From Pseudoalteromonas xiamenensis (GTDB lineage: Bacteria > Pseudomonadota > Gammaproteobacteria > Enterobacterales > Alteromonadaceae), in contig NZ_CP099918.1 of the NCBI RefSeq assembly GCF_030994125.1, positions 682,001 through 746,000 on the forward strand: 64,000 nt of DNA. Reading direction: 5' to 3'. Below the pieces are notes generated by a model, which worked only from the letters and a program-made list of their open reading frames with translations, ran no database searches and was not told the DNA's origin. Shown in pieces: positions 26,389 through 34,709 of the stretch. Position 1 is the stretch's first letter; the number at the start of each line of letters is the position of its first letter. Both the position numbers and the translations under genes were made by a program.

Positions 26389-27954
26389 TTGCAAGAATTG
26401 CTATCACTTACATATCCAAATCACCTCAATAACGCCCTGGCTTATAACGATCAATTTATACTCATCGACACCTACGAATCAGGGCAAGAATTTCACATTT
26501 ATCTAGCAGAAAACGCGAAACTTCAAAGTCTAAGAGAGCTCTTAAGTCTTCCCTCAAGTTATCGACTTTGCGCTGCCTACCCAATAGTTGAAAAAAATTT
26601 ACTTTTGATATCTCATTCAAATAGCGAAGATTTTTGCAAGCTATATATTTATGATTACAACGGTAACAAAATAAATTCTCTTGCTGATAGTCAAGTTATC
26701 TCTATTGTTGCATCGTATTCGCGACTTGAAGACATTGCGTACATTGGCGACCAAGAGCACCTTTACTCTTATGATTTTAAAATCAATAAATTCTCTACTA
26801 TAGAAAATAAATCACCTACTTCTCTGGATCTTTTTAAATCTAGGCTCTTCATTACCACTCAGTTAGGATACAAGAAACAATTAACCTATTTGCTAAAAGG
26901 TAAGCAATTTCAATTACCTCTGGAAGATGGATTTACAGGCTCGATTTTCAACAAATTAGCGGTGTTGGATGATGTGGTACTGTTCTCTGGAGAACATGAA
27001 ACTTATGGAAATGAGCTTTATTACTTTCGCGATGGTACAACCCCTCCAAAAGTTGTTGTCGAAATAAAAGGTCAGGCATCTCCAAACCTATTGGTTAGTG
27101 CAGTTACGAATTTATTAAACTCGGATTTTGTTGGCACTCTCCGTTACCAGTGGTATTTAGGTGAATTAAGTATCCCTAATGCAAACCAATCAAGTTATCT
27201 TATTCAAGATAGTGATGTTGGAAAAAATTTGTCTGTAAAAATAGACTTTACCGATACAGATGGATTCGCACGTACTTTCAGAAGTAATACTATTACGCCT
27301 TATTTAGATACCGACGGCGATGGTATTCCAAATGACGTAGATTTAGATGATGACAATGATGGATATCCTGATAGTGAAGACGCATTTCCTTTAGATATAA
27401 ATGAGTGGCTCGATACTGACATGGATGGATTAGGCAACAATGCTGACAACGACGACGATAATGATGGATACCCTGATATTGAAGACGCATTTCCTTTAGA
27501 TATAAATGAATGGCTCGATACTGATAATGATGGATTAGGCAACAATGCTGACAACGACGACGATAATGACGGTGTCGAAGACAAGTTAGACCTATTTCCA
27601 CTTGATAGTTCTGAATGGCTCGATACTGATAATGATGGAATAGGTAACAATACAGACACAGATGATGACAACGACAGTGTAATTGATAGTGAAGACAAGT
27701 TCCCGTTGGATAAAACTGAATGGTTGGACACTGACAATGATGGTATTGGAAACAATTTAGATACGGACGACGACAACGATGGATATCTAGATAGCAATGA
27801 TGCTTTTCCATTAGATCCATCAAAACATAGCCTCTCTAAATCGAATGTCGAATCAGACAAAAGTTCTGGTGGTTCAAATGATTTTTATACACTCCTATTT
27901 TTAGCAGTGCTAATTCAGATAAGATTGCGATGGGTTAAGAGATCTATTTTTTAA
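26389..27954 (+). CDS. Thrombospondin type-3 repeat protein with GlyGly-CTERM anchor, 3' part of the frameshifted gene
   Basis: The frame is open from 26233; the ATG at 26389 is only an internal Met codon in my reading. Residues 1-210 continue the propeller-like strands. About 220-303 form an Ig-like domain of the type …RYQWYLGELSIPNANQSSYLIQ-DSDVGKNL… seen in large surface proteins. Residues about 307-481 are five 35-residue thrombospondin type-3 repeats rich in DxDxDG calcium loops. The end, SSGGSNDFYTLLFLAVLIQ followed by basic residues RLRWVKR, is a GlyGly-CTERM sorting tail, the substrate signal for rhombosortase and type II secretion. So it is a calcium-stabilised, surface-anchored or released exoprotein. 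No enzyme domain is seen. Confidence 0.75.
   Translation: MQELLSLTYPNHLNNALAYNDQFILIDTYESGQEFHIYLAENAKLQSLRELLSLPSSYRLCAAYPIVEKNLLLISHSNSEDFCKLYIYDYNGNKINSLADSQVISIVASYSRLEDIAYIGDQEHLYSYDFKINKFSTIENKSPTSLDLFKSRLFITTQLGYKKQLTYLLKGKQFQLPLEDGFTGSIFNKLAVLDDVVLFSGEHETYGNELYYFRDGTTPPKVVVEIKGQASPNLLVSAVTNLLNSDFVGTLRYQWYLGELSIPNANQSSYLIQDSDVGKNLSVKIDFTDTDGFARTFRSNTITPYLDTDGDGIPNDVDLDDDNDGYPDSEDAFPLDINEWLDTDMDGLGNNADNDDDNDGYPDIEDAFPLDINEWLDTDNDGLGNNADNDDDNDGVEDKLDLFPLDSSEWLDTDNDGIGNNTDTDDDNDSVIDSEDKFPLDKTEWLDTDNDGIGNNLDTDDDNDGYLDSNDAFPLDPSKHSLSKSNVESDKSSGGSNDFYTLLFLAVLIQIRLRWVKRSIF
27307..27831 (+). repeat. Five tandem 105-bp repeats (thrombospondin type-3)
   Basis: Five units of 35 codons, each beginning DTD.DG and ending FPLD..EWL or a variant. 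Units 1-3 are nearly identical in DNA around the stretch coding for DAFPLDINEWLDTD and GLGNNADNDDDNDG, showing recent duplication, while units 4 and 5 are more diverged. The repeats are coding and acidic, not CRISPR. Confidence 0.85.
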
Positions 27955-27982
27955 TTAAATTGCGTCCTACTATATTGGGTTT

Positions 27983-28013
27983 GGGTCTTTTATATTAATT
28001 TTGTGAAAGACCC
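27983..28013. terminator. Possible bidirectional terminator
   Basis: GGGTCTTT (27983-27990) and AAAGACCC (28006-28013) form an eight-pair stem with a 15-base loop between two convergent genes. The large loop and short T-runs make it a weak candidate. Confidence 0.45.
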
Positions 28014-28048
28014 GATACTGTCTATTGTTTTATTTGACGTTGAAGTAG

Positions 28049-28537
28049 CTAATCTAAATCTTGTTCTGCCCAATCGACAACGTAGTCTTCAAATTGATCA
28101 AAGTTAGCTTTTGTTTCATTAACCACTCTTCCTTTGACCGTCATGCCTAACTGTTCCATTTTGTCTCGACTTCCATTATGTCTAAGAGGATGCCAACTCG
28201 GTAATCCTCTCCCTTCTAGCATTCGTCTGTATGCACAACTCTGAGGCATAAAATACGCTTGTTCGATGTTATCTTTATGCAGCTTTACACAAGTTGGCAC
28301 ATTGGTTAGTCGATTTATATAGTCTTTACAACCACAGGTTTGATCGTCAAGGTACTCACAAGCAATGTTGGTAAATACCAACGTTTCACCGGGGCGAAGG
28401 GCCGTAAAACCATCAGCATCGTCTTCATAATCTGAGTCTATAAAGGAATGTAGGCAACACTTACCACAACCGTCACATAATGACTCCCATTCCGTATCTG
28501 ACATTTCGTTAAGTGATTTTGATTCCCAGAAATTCAT
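28049..28537 (-). CDS. ycgN: YcgN-family cysteine-cluster protein
   Basis: Protein of 162 residues. LCDGCGKCCLHSFIDSDYED, then CEYLDDQTCGCKDY, VPTCVKL and the final CAYRRMLEGRGLPSWHPL are the conserved Cys blocks of the UPF0260/YcgN family, which probably binds zinc or an Fe-S cluster. The start at 28537 (MNFWESKSL) matches family N-termini, with AAGG seven bases upstream; the longer frame to 28570 adds a non-conserved 11 residues. In many gammaproteobacteria ycgN lies near ycgL and minC, as here within 5 kb. Precise function unknown. Confidence 0.88.
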   Translation of the reverse strand: MNFWESKSLNEMSDTEWESLCDGCGKCCLHSFIDSDYEDDADGFTALRPGETLVFTNIACEYLDDQTCGCKDYINRLTNVPTCVKLHKDNIEQAYFMPQSCAYRRMLEGRGLPSWHPLRHNGSRDKMEQLGMTVKGRVVNETKANFDQFEDYVVDWAEQDLD

Positions 28538-28685
28538 TATGTGACCTTCAAACGTAAATACATCGAACATTTTACTAAAAAAAGTACGGATGATTCATTA
28601 CATTTATAAAACTATTAGTGACTGACCATCGATGTAGGCAAAATGGCTAAGCCACTTTGATTTATAGACATGCGTTTGTTCAAAG

Positions 28686-28710
28686 AAAAACGGGGCAATG
28701 CCCCGCTTTT
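28686..28710 (-). terminator. Terminator of the DUF885 gene
   Basis: CGGGGC and GCCCCG enclose an AAT loop; the minus strand continues into T5. It lies immediately past the stop codon at 28712. Confidence 0.85.
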
Positions 28711-28711
28711 A

Positions 28712-30532
28712 TCACGATTTTTGTGCTGCAACCCAACGCTTTATCTTAGCTTCTAAGATGTTCATTGGCATTGAACCGTCAATTAAAATTTGAGTGTGAA
28801 ATTCCTTAACGTCAAACTTATCGCCCAATTCGTTTGCCGCATAATCACGTAACTCACGAATTTTAAACTGACCTAGCTTATAGGATAGGGCTTGTCCAGG
28901 CCAAGCGATATAACGTTCAACTTCTGCGACAACATCGGTTTTCGCCATTGAGGAATTTGTTAACATAAACTCGATTGCTTGCTCACGTGTCCATCCTTTC
29001 GCGTGTAAACCGGTATCAACCACTAAGCGCATCGCACGGAGCTGTTCGTCGACTAAACGGCCATACCACTGATATGGATCCGTAAACAATCCAAGTTCTT
29101 TGCCAAGACTTTCAGCATAAAGCGCCCAACCTTCTGCAAACGCGGTATAACCACTAAACTTTCTAAACATCGGTAAATTGTCGATTTCCTGTTGCAACGC
29201 AATTTGGAAATGATGTCCTGGCGCTGCTTCATGAATAGACAAGGTTTCGACGATAAACTTTGGCTGCGCTTTTAGATTAAACGTGTTGATGTAAAATACA
29301 CCAGGTTTAGTACCATCAGCTGACGGACCTTGATATGAAGCGCCTGGCGCAGATTCAGCTCTGAACGCTTCAACTGGCTTAACCTCGTAATCCGCTTTGG
29401 GTGCGATGTTGAACAGCAATGAAATGCGAGAATCTATTTTTTTCTTCACGTCATCGTAAGCCGTAATAAGTTCTTCTGGTGAACTAAAATAGAACTCGTC
29501 ACTCTCACGTAAATGATTAAAGAATGCGGGCAAATCACCGTTAAACTTCACTGTTTCTTTTACTTTTTTCATTTCGCTCAAAATACGGCTTACTTCTTTC
29601 AATCCAATTTCATGAATTTCTTCTGCCGTTAAGCTCAATGTCGTGTGATGTTCAATCTCGTACTGATACCATTTTTGGCCATTTGGTAAACTGCTGTATC
29701 CAACACTTGTACGGCAATGAGGTATATAAACTTCCTCTAAAAATTCCGCCATATCTCGATAGGCAGGAACTATATTTTCCATAATCAACGTTTGATAAGC
29801 TTCTACTAGGCGCTTCTTGTCCTCTTTACTAAATGATTCTGGCATATGCTTGATAGGACCCCAAAATAAGGAATCCTCCGCGTTGTACACAACGTGTGCT
29901 GCAAATTGAGGTACCAGTTTTTCTGCGATAACTTTAGGTAACGTAACACCTTGCGACAACCCCGTAGTCATCGCTGTTTTTACGCTATCTAACCAAGGTT
30001 GGAATCCTTTTGCGCGAGCTAAAAATGCCTCATAGTCTTCGACCGTTTCGAATGGTTGTGCACTTTCTCCCGAACCGAAAGCAGCGAATTCATTGTGTAA
30101 GCCATCCATTTGATTGATAGGCAGGTACTCATCACCAAATTGCTTGCCTTGTTTTCTTAATTCAAAGTCACGAAAAATAATGTCATAACTTATTTGCGCT
30201 TGTAGATCGAGCGTAGTGCGGTCTATACCTTTAAGTAACGCGTCGTACTTATCATAGAGTGCATCGAACTTCTCTTTGCTCAAAGGCAGTGGTAAATCGA
30301 ACTTATCGTTATAACTTCTTTCACCCAAATACGTACCACTGATCGGAGTTAGAGCGATTGATTCAACAAAAAAACGGTCAAGAAGGTCATTAAACTTCTT
30401 TGTTTCTTGAGACGATACTGTCGTTATTTTTTCTACTTTTTGTTCTACAACAGGTTGAGTTGTCTGCGTCGTACTCTTACAACCCGCAAGTACACTAGCG
30501 ATGGTTGCTGCAACGAGGAGAGGTTTAAACAT
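28712..30532 (-). CDS. DUF885 family lipoprotein, metallopeptidase-like
   Basis: Protein of 606 residues. MFKPLLVAATIASVLAGCKS is a lipoprotein signal with lipobox VLAGC; the ATG at 30532 has GGGA upstream, while the longer frame to 30613 has no support. DUF885 members are alpha-helical and resemble M32/M3-type peptidases. The zinc-site-like IHEAAPGHHFQIALQQE lies at about residues 432-448, followed by FRKFSGYTAFAEGWALYAES, which supplies the further Glu. Probably a periplasmic or outer-membrane-bound peptidase; the substrate is unknown. Divergent from a GbsR-type regulator gene. Confidence 0.88.
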   Translation of the reverse strand: MFKPLLVAATIASVLAGCKSTTQTTQPVVEQKVEKITTVSSQETKKFNDLLDRFFVESIALTPISGTYLGERSYNDKFDLPLPLSKEKFDALYDKYDALLKGIDRTTLDLQAQISYDIIFRDFELRKQGKQFGDEYLPINQMDGLHNEFAAFGSGESAQPFETVEDYEAFLARAKGFQPWLDSVKTAMTTGLSQGVTLPKVIAEKLVPQFAAHVVYNAEDSLFWGPIKHMPESFSKEDKKRLVEAYQTLIMENIVPAYRDMAEFLEEVYIPHCRTSVGYSSLPNGQKWYQYEIEHHTTLSLTAEEIHEIGLKEVSRILSEMKKVKETVKFNGDLPAFFNHLRESDEFYFSSPEELITAYDDVKKKIDSRISLLFNIAPKADYEVKPVEAFRAESAPGASYQGPSADGTKPGVFYINTFNLKAQPKFIVETLSIHEAAPGHHFQIALQQEIDNLPMFRKFSGYTAFAEGWALYAESLGKELGLFTDPYQWYGRLVDEQLRAMRLVVDTGLHAKGWTREQAIEFMLTNSSMAKTDVVAEVERYIAWPGQALSYKLGQFKIRELRDYAANELGDKFDVKEFHTQILIDGSMPMNILEAKIKRWVAAQKS

Positions 30533-30749
30533 CGGATTCCCTATTTCGTTTTTTGCCGTCAAAAAAGAAGCGCATTCTGACAGGTCAATTTGCTCTGGTA
30601 AAGCAGTGAACAAGGACTATTGCATTTATCTCAATGCGAAATCGAGCAAAAACTTTATCTACATCAAAGAAAGGACAGAAATAAAGGTTGAAGTTCCCCC
30701 CCCAACCCATATATTAATTTCAGTTTTTATTGAAACTTTAAAACCCAAA

Positions 30750-31295
30750 ATGATGTTGACACCTAAAATAGAGAATTTTGTCCTCCACTGCGGGGAAATG
30801 GGTAGCCGTTGGGGCTTCAATCGTACCATTGGACAAATGGTCGGATTGCTGGTCATAAACGAGAAACCATTAACAGCGAATGAAATAGCAGACGCACTAA
30901 AAATTTCTCGTGGTAACGTCAGTATGGGGATCAAAGAACTGCAGTCGTGGCAATTGGTTCGAGTACATCATATACCCGGAGACAGAAAAGAATATTACGC
31001 ACCAAACGGCAGTATCTGGGATTTAGCTAATAAAGTTTTTGAAGAGCGTAGAAAACGAGAAATTGACCCCACGCTTAGTTTGCTACGCGATCAAATTTTA
31101 GACGAAGCAAAATCGGAGGAAGAGCGTTATGCACAACGACAAATGCAAACTATCCACGATTTGCTCGAAACCGTAACTAAATGGTCGGCCGAGTTACAAA
31201 GACTTTCTCCTGAACAACTTCAATCGTTGATGAAGCTCGGTGCTTCCGTTAGCAAAGTCATCGATTTAAAAGACAAGCTGCTAAGAAAATCGTAG
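30750..31295 (+). CDS. GbsR/MarR-family transcriptional regulator
   Basis: Protein of 181 residues. The winged helix-turn-helix is clear: QMVGLLVINEKPLTANEIADALKISRGNVSMGIKELQSWQLVRV, with the preceding FVLHCGEMGSRWGFNRTIG typical of GbsR-type regulators (choline, glycine-betaine or membrane-stress sensors). The C-terminal half is helical and probably dimerises. The frame is open back to 30501, overlapping the divergent lipoprotein gene, but the N-terminus of the family corresponds to the ATG pair at 30750-30755; no strong ribosome site is seen, and a run of eight C lies at 30696-30703 in the leader. Regulated genes unknown; the divergent DUF885 gene is the natural first guess. Confidence 0.85.
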   Translation: MMLTPKIENFVLHCGEMGSRWGFNRTIGQMVGLLVINEKPLTANEIADALKISRGNVSMGIKELQSWQLVRVHHIPGDRKEYYAPNGSIWDLANKVFEERRKREIDPTLSLLRDQILDEAKSEEERYAQRQMQTIHDLLETVTKWSAELQRLSPEQLQSLMKLGASVSKVIDLKDKLLRKS

Positions 31296-31331
31296 CGAAT
31301 CTTCCATTTTCACATTTGCATTAGCCCAACC

Positions 31332-31364
31332 AAAAAAGGCAGCGAGTTGGACGCTGCCTTTTTT
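31332..31364. terminator. Bidirectional terminator
   Basis: GGCAGCG (31338-31344) and CGCTGCC (31352-31358) with flanking A6 and T6 runs. It serves the regulator gene on the plus strand and the transglycosylase gene on the minus strand. Confidence 0.9.
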
Positions 31365-31373
31365 ATATTTAAA

Positions 31374-32390
31374 TTAGATCTTCGGGTAGCCAATTCGGTC
31401 CGACAAATAACCGACACTCGTTGCAAAGTAATAGGATCGATTCCAATGCATGAGCGCTTTGTAGTTATCATAAGCGAGGTACATACGCCCTTTTTCATCG
31501 TCGGGCATGACCAAAGCAGCTTTTAAATCAACCTTAGGCAAATCGCTCCCATCTGCACGTTTAACGCCTAGCTGCTGCCACTCCTGAAGAGAGCGCTCAG
31601 AACTGCTCCATGCTTCTAACCACTCTTTACGCGATTTCGTACCTCGACGAACAATCCACTCCTTTTGGTAACTATCAGGCAGTTTAACCTGACGGCCCCA
31701 CGTCAAATCTTTATTCCAACCCACTTGACTTAGGTAGTTTGCAATTGAGGCAAATGCGTCCTCTCTTGTTGTCCAGATGTCTTTGCGGCCGTCTTTATTG
31801 TAATCCACAGCAAAGGAGTTAAACGACGTTGGCATAAATTGGGTTTGGCCCATTGCTCCAGCCCACGACCCCTTGAAATGTTCAATGTCGATATGTCCAT
31901 CTTTCAAGATATCCAACGCCGCCCACAATTGCCGTTTGTACATTTCTTCACGGCGCCCATCAAATGCCAATGTGACCAATGCACTGATAACAGGGTAGCT
32001 GCCTTGAACTCGACCAAAATTACTTTCAAGCCCCCAAAGTGCCACGATAAAGCGCGCTTGAACGCCATATTCTTTCGCTATTTTCTCAAGCAGAGTCTTG
32101 TTTTCTTTGTAAAGTTCGCGAGCTTTGTCAACTTTCCACTGAGGTACGCGCTTTGGCAAGTACGTTTCCAACGTTTCAACGACTTCGGGTTGGCTCTTGT
32201 CTTGAGCGATAACCTTTTTCTTAAATTTTACGGTCGCAAACGCGGTATCAATTAACGATTGTGAATAGCCTTTTTCTGTCGCTTCAACTTTAAGCTGCTC
32301 AACATATTGAGAAAACTCTTCTTCCGTTTTTGCAAAAACATTGCCGGACAGTGCTATGGAAACAAGTAACGCACTAATTTTTTTAATCAC
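31374..32390 (-). CDS. mltB: Lytic murein transglycosylase, MltB family (GH103)
   Basis: Protein of 338 residues that cleaves peptidoglycan glycan strands with 1,6-anhydro-muramyl ends. Signal peptide 1-20 (ending NVFA), without a lipobox, so soluble periplasmic. The SLT_2 domain carries the catalytic Glu in IVALWGLESNFGRVQG (about 113-128); SWAGAMGQTQFMPTSF and DYNKDGRKDIW follow as in MltB. No C-terminal peptidoglycan-binding domain. The start is a GTG overlapping the stop of the ycgL gene, with GGAG six bases upstream, so the two genes are coupled. Confidence 0.92.
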   Translation of the reverse strand: MIKKISALLVSIALSGNVFAKTEEEFSQYVEQLKVEATEKGYSQSLIDTAFATVKFKKKVIAQDKSQPEVVETLETYLPKRVPQWKVDKARELYKENKTLLEKIAKEYGVQARFIVALWGLESNFGRVQGSYPVISALVTLAFDGRREEMYKRQLWAALDILKDGHIDIEHFKGSWAGAMGQTQFMPTSFNSFAVDYNKDGRKDIWTTREDAFASIANYLSQVGWNKDLTWGRQVKLPDSYQKEWIVRRGTKSRKEWLEAWSSSERSLQEWQQLGVKRADGSDLPKVDLKAALVMPDDEKGRMYLAYDNYKALMHWNRSYYFATSVGYLSDRIGYPKI

Positions 32391-32664
32391 TAACTACTCC
32401 GTTTTGTTTTTTGTGTTCATCAAGTAAATTCTGCTCTGGTGGTGGGATCTGAAGATAAAAACCTTTTTCTTCTAAAGAGGCCTTCACAGAATTAATGTCT
32501 GCGACACCCAATTTCTCTTTTGTTGCAAGATTAATCAACATCACAAAGATAGGACGTCCAAAAGTGACCATAAGTGGCTCTGGTACTTTTGTAAAATCGT
32601 CACGTTTTTCGACAAACAGATAGGTATCTGCCTTTTTACTGCTCTTGTATACTGCTGAAAGCAT
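32383..32664 (-). CDS. ycgL: YcgL domain protein
   Basis: Small cytoplasmic protein of 93 residues. MLSAVYKSSKKADTYLFVEK, DDFTKVPEPLMVTFG and the C-terminal GFYLQIPPPEQNLLDEHK are the YcgL signature. The start at 32664 matches family N-termini; the open frame continues to 32718 with other in-frame ATGs, and none has a clear Shine-Dalgarno. It overlaps the transglycosylase start by eight bases. In enterobacteria and relatives ycgL sits beside minC, divergently, as here. Function unresolved. Confidence 0.9.
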   Translation of the reverse strand: MLSAVYKSSKKADTYLFVEKRDDFTKVPEPLMVTFGRPIFVMLINLATKEKLGVADINSVKASLEEKGFYLQIPPPEQNLLDEHKKQNGVVSD

Positions 32665-32810
32665 TCTAACGCCCATAAATTCTTGCTTAACGATGCGCAT
32701 CACTATACCATGACTCAACTTGTATTTGGAAAGTTTTGCGGCTCAGCTAGATGTACCTAATACAGATTTAACTACACAAGAATAAGAGTCGCAAAGGTAA
32801 TTGAGCGCTT

Positions 32811-33512
32811 ATGTCAGAACAAATTTTTGAGTTAAAAGGAAACCTTTTCACGCTGTCTGTGTTACATCTTTATAAGTTTGACCCAGAACAGCTCGCTAAT
32901 GAATTAGACAACAAAATTTCTCAGGCACCTAAATTTTTTCAAGGTGCGCCAATTGTTGTAAATCTTTCGCATCTACAAGAAATCGACATTGATCTTAAGG
33001 CGCTCCGCCAAACACTCATCAACTTAAAGTTAAACCCAGTTGGTGTATGCAATGGAAGCGATATCCAACACGCCCACGCTAAAGAAATTGGGTTATCAGT
33101 GTTAAATTATTCACAAGATTCTAAACCTGTTGTACAAACAACTCAGGCTCAAGAAGTAGTAGAAAAAACCGTTTACCTCCCTGCCCAAATCATAAATGGA
33201 ACCGTTCGTTCAGGTCAGCAAGTGTATGCTAAAGACCGTGATTTAATCGTCCTTGGAGCGGTAAGTCATGGAGCAGAAGTCATTGCAGATGGCAACGTAC
33301 ACATTTATGGCGCACTACGTGGTAGAGCGATTGCTGGCGCAAAAGGTAACGAACAAGCCAGTATTTTCTGTCAAAAACTTGAGGCAGAATTAGTCTCAAT
33401 CAATGGCAGTTACTGGATAAGTGACTCGTTACAGGGTGAGTTTTGGGGCAAGCCTGCACAAATACAACAGAAAAATGAATCTTTAGAAATTCAAGCTTTG
33501 GTCAAAGGATAA
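32811..33512 (+). CDS. minC: Septum site-determining protein MinC
   Basis: FtsZ polymerisation inhibitor of 233 residues. N-terminal MinC_N domain (about 1-105) with ELKGNLFTLSVLHLYKFD, a linker, and the C-terminal beta-helix domain (about 125-225) with GTVRSGQQVYAKDRDLIVLG, GAEVIADGNVHIYGALRGRA and GNEQASIFCQKLEAELVSI, the MinD-binding surface. First gene of minCDE, with minD five bases downstream. Confidence 0.97.
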   Translation: MSEQIFELKGNLFTLSVLHLYKFDPEQLANELDNKISQAPKFFQGAPIVVNLSHLQEIDIDLKALRQTLINLKLNPVGVCNGSDIQHAHAKEIGLSVLNYSQDSKPVVQTTQAQEVVEKTVYLPAQIINGTVRSGQQVYAKDRDLIVLGAVSHGAEVIADGNVHIYGALRGRAIAGAKGNEQASIFCQKLEAELVSINGSYWISDSLQGEFWGKPAQIQQKNESLEIQALVKG

Positions 33513-33517
33513 ATCAT

Positions 33518-34327
33518 ATGGCAAAAATAATTGTCGTTACTTCAGGTAAAGGTGGTGTTGGTAAAACAACATCAAGCGCGGCCATTGGTACAGGTCTTGC
33601 GTTAAAAGGATACAAAACAGCAATCGTTGATTTTGATATTGGCCTTCGTAATCTTGACTTAATCATGGGCTGCGAACGCCGCGTTGTCTATGACTTCGTT
33701 AATGTGATTAACGGTGAAGCAAATCTAAAACAAGCGCTTATTAAAGATAAACGCGTAGACAAACTTTTTATTTTGCCAGCTTCACAAACGCGTGACAAAG
33801 ATGCCTTAACAAAAGAAGGTGTAGAGCGCGTACTGAATGAACTAAAACAAGAATTTGATTTCATTGTATGTGATTCACCTGCGGGTATTGAGGCTGGTGC
33901 ACTTATGGCACTGTACTTTGCGGACGAAGCAGTGGTAACCACGAACCCTGAAGTTTCTTCTGTACGCGACTCAGACCGAATTCTTGGTATTTTGCAAAGT
34001 AAGTCAAAACGTGCGGAAGAAGGGTTAGAGCCTGTAAAAGAACATTTACTTTTAACACGTTACAACCCTGAGCGCGTAGAACGTGGCGAGATGCTTTCGG
34101 TAGATGACGTTCAAGAAATTTTGGCAATCGACCTGCTTGGTGTTATTCCAGAATCAAAAGCCGTTTTGAATGCCTCGAACTCAGGGCAGCCGGTGATTCT
34201 CGATAGCGAATCGGATGCTGGCCAAGCATACCTAGACACAGTGAGTCGCTTAGTTGGCGAACAAATCGATTTTAGATTTTTGTCAGTTGAGAAAAAAGGC
34301 CTATTGAAACGGATTTTTGGAGGGTAA
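33518..34327 (+). CDS. minD: Septum site-determining protein MinD
   Basis: Membrane-associated ATPase of 269 residues that recruits MinC to the poles and oscillates with MinE. Deviant Walker [11 protein letters not shown] at 9-18, [34 protein letters not shown] (Walker B) and a C-terminal amphipathic membrane-targeting helix ([11 protein letters not shown]). Second gene of minCDE. Confidence 0.98.
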   Translation: MAKIIVVTSGKGGVGKTTSSAAIGTGLALKGYKTAIVDFDIGLRNLDLIMGCERRVVYDFVNVINGEANLKQALIKDKRVDKLFILPASQTRDKDALTKEGVERVLNELKQEFDFIVCDSPAGIEAGALMALYFADEAVVTTNPEVSSVRDSDRILGILQSKSKRAEEGLEPVKEHLLLTRYNPERVERGEMLSVDDVQEILAIDLLGVIPESKAVLNASNSGQPVILDSESDAGQAYLDTVSRLVGEQIDFRFLSVEKKGLLKRIFGG

Positions 34328-34328
34328 T

Positions 34329-34595
34329 GTGTCGTTATTAGATTACTTTCGATCACAAAAGAAAAACACGGCTTCTTTAGCAAAAGAACGTTTGCAAATT
34401 ATCGTTGCACACGAGCGTTCGAAAAGAGGCACACCAGATTACTTACCTCAACTAAAAATGGACATTCTTGAGGTCATCAGAAAGTACGTCCACGTTGATA
34501 GCGATGCTATTAACGTTCAGTTTGAGCAAACAGAAGATGATTTAGCCGTTTTAGAACTAAACATTACGTTGCCAGACGACGATAAACACAAATAA
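34329..34595 (+). CDS. minE: Cell division topological specificity factor MinE
   Basis: Protein of 88 residues that stimulates MinD ATPase and drives pole-to-pole oscillation. [20 protein letters not shown], with the MinD-contact helix [15 protein letters not shown]. The start is the GTG at 34329, two bases after the minD stop, because GGAGGG ends four bases upstream; an upstream TTG in frame would place that site inside the coding region. Confidence 0.96.
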   Translation: MSLLDYFRSQKKNTASLAKERLQIIVAHERSKRGTPDYLPQLKMDILEVIRKYVHVDSDAINVQFEQTEDDLAVLELNITLPDDDKHK

Positions 34596-34597
34596 TC

Positions 34598-34622
34598 AAA
34601 GGCGCATTCAGCGCCTTTTTCT
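34598..34622 (+). terminator. Terminator of minCDE
   Basis: AAAGGCGC and GCGCCTTTTT with an ATTCA loop, directly after the minE stop. Confidence 0.85.
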
Positions 34623-34709
34623 TTTGTTCTGCCCATTGTTTACAAATTCAAGCCTTCAAAAAATGGAAATCTATTCTATTGTTATTAACAGAACAATATT
34701 GAATTGCTG

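Noticed and set aside
27307..27831. Regular 105-bp repeats as a possible CRISPR or satellite array
   Set aside because: Units are coding, have no unique spacers and translate into calcium-binding repeats.
27293..27860. Two long minus-strand ORFs rich in His/Tyr/Cys or Ser
   Set aside because: They are antisense to the acidic thrombospondin repeats; the repetitive DNA opens other frames, and composition is unlike any real protein.
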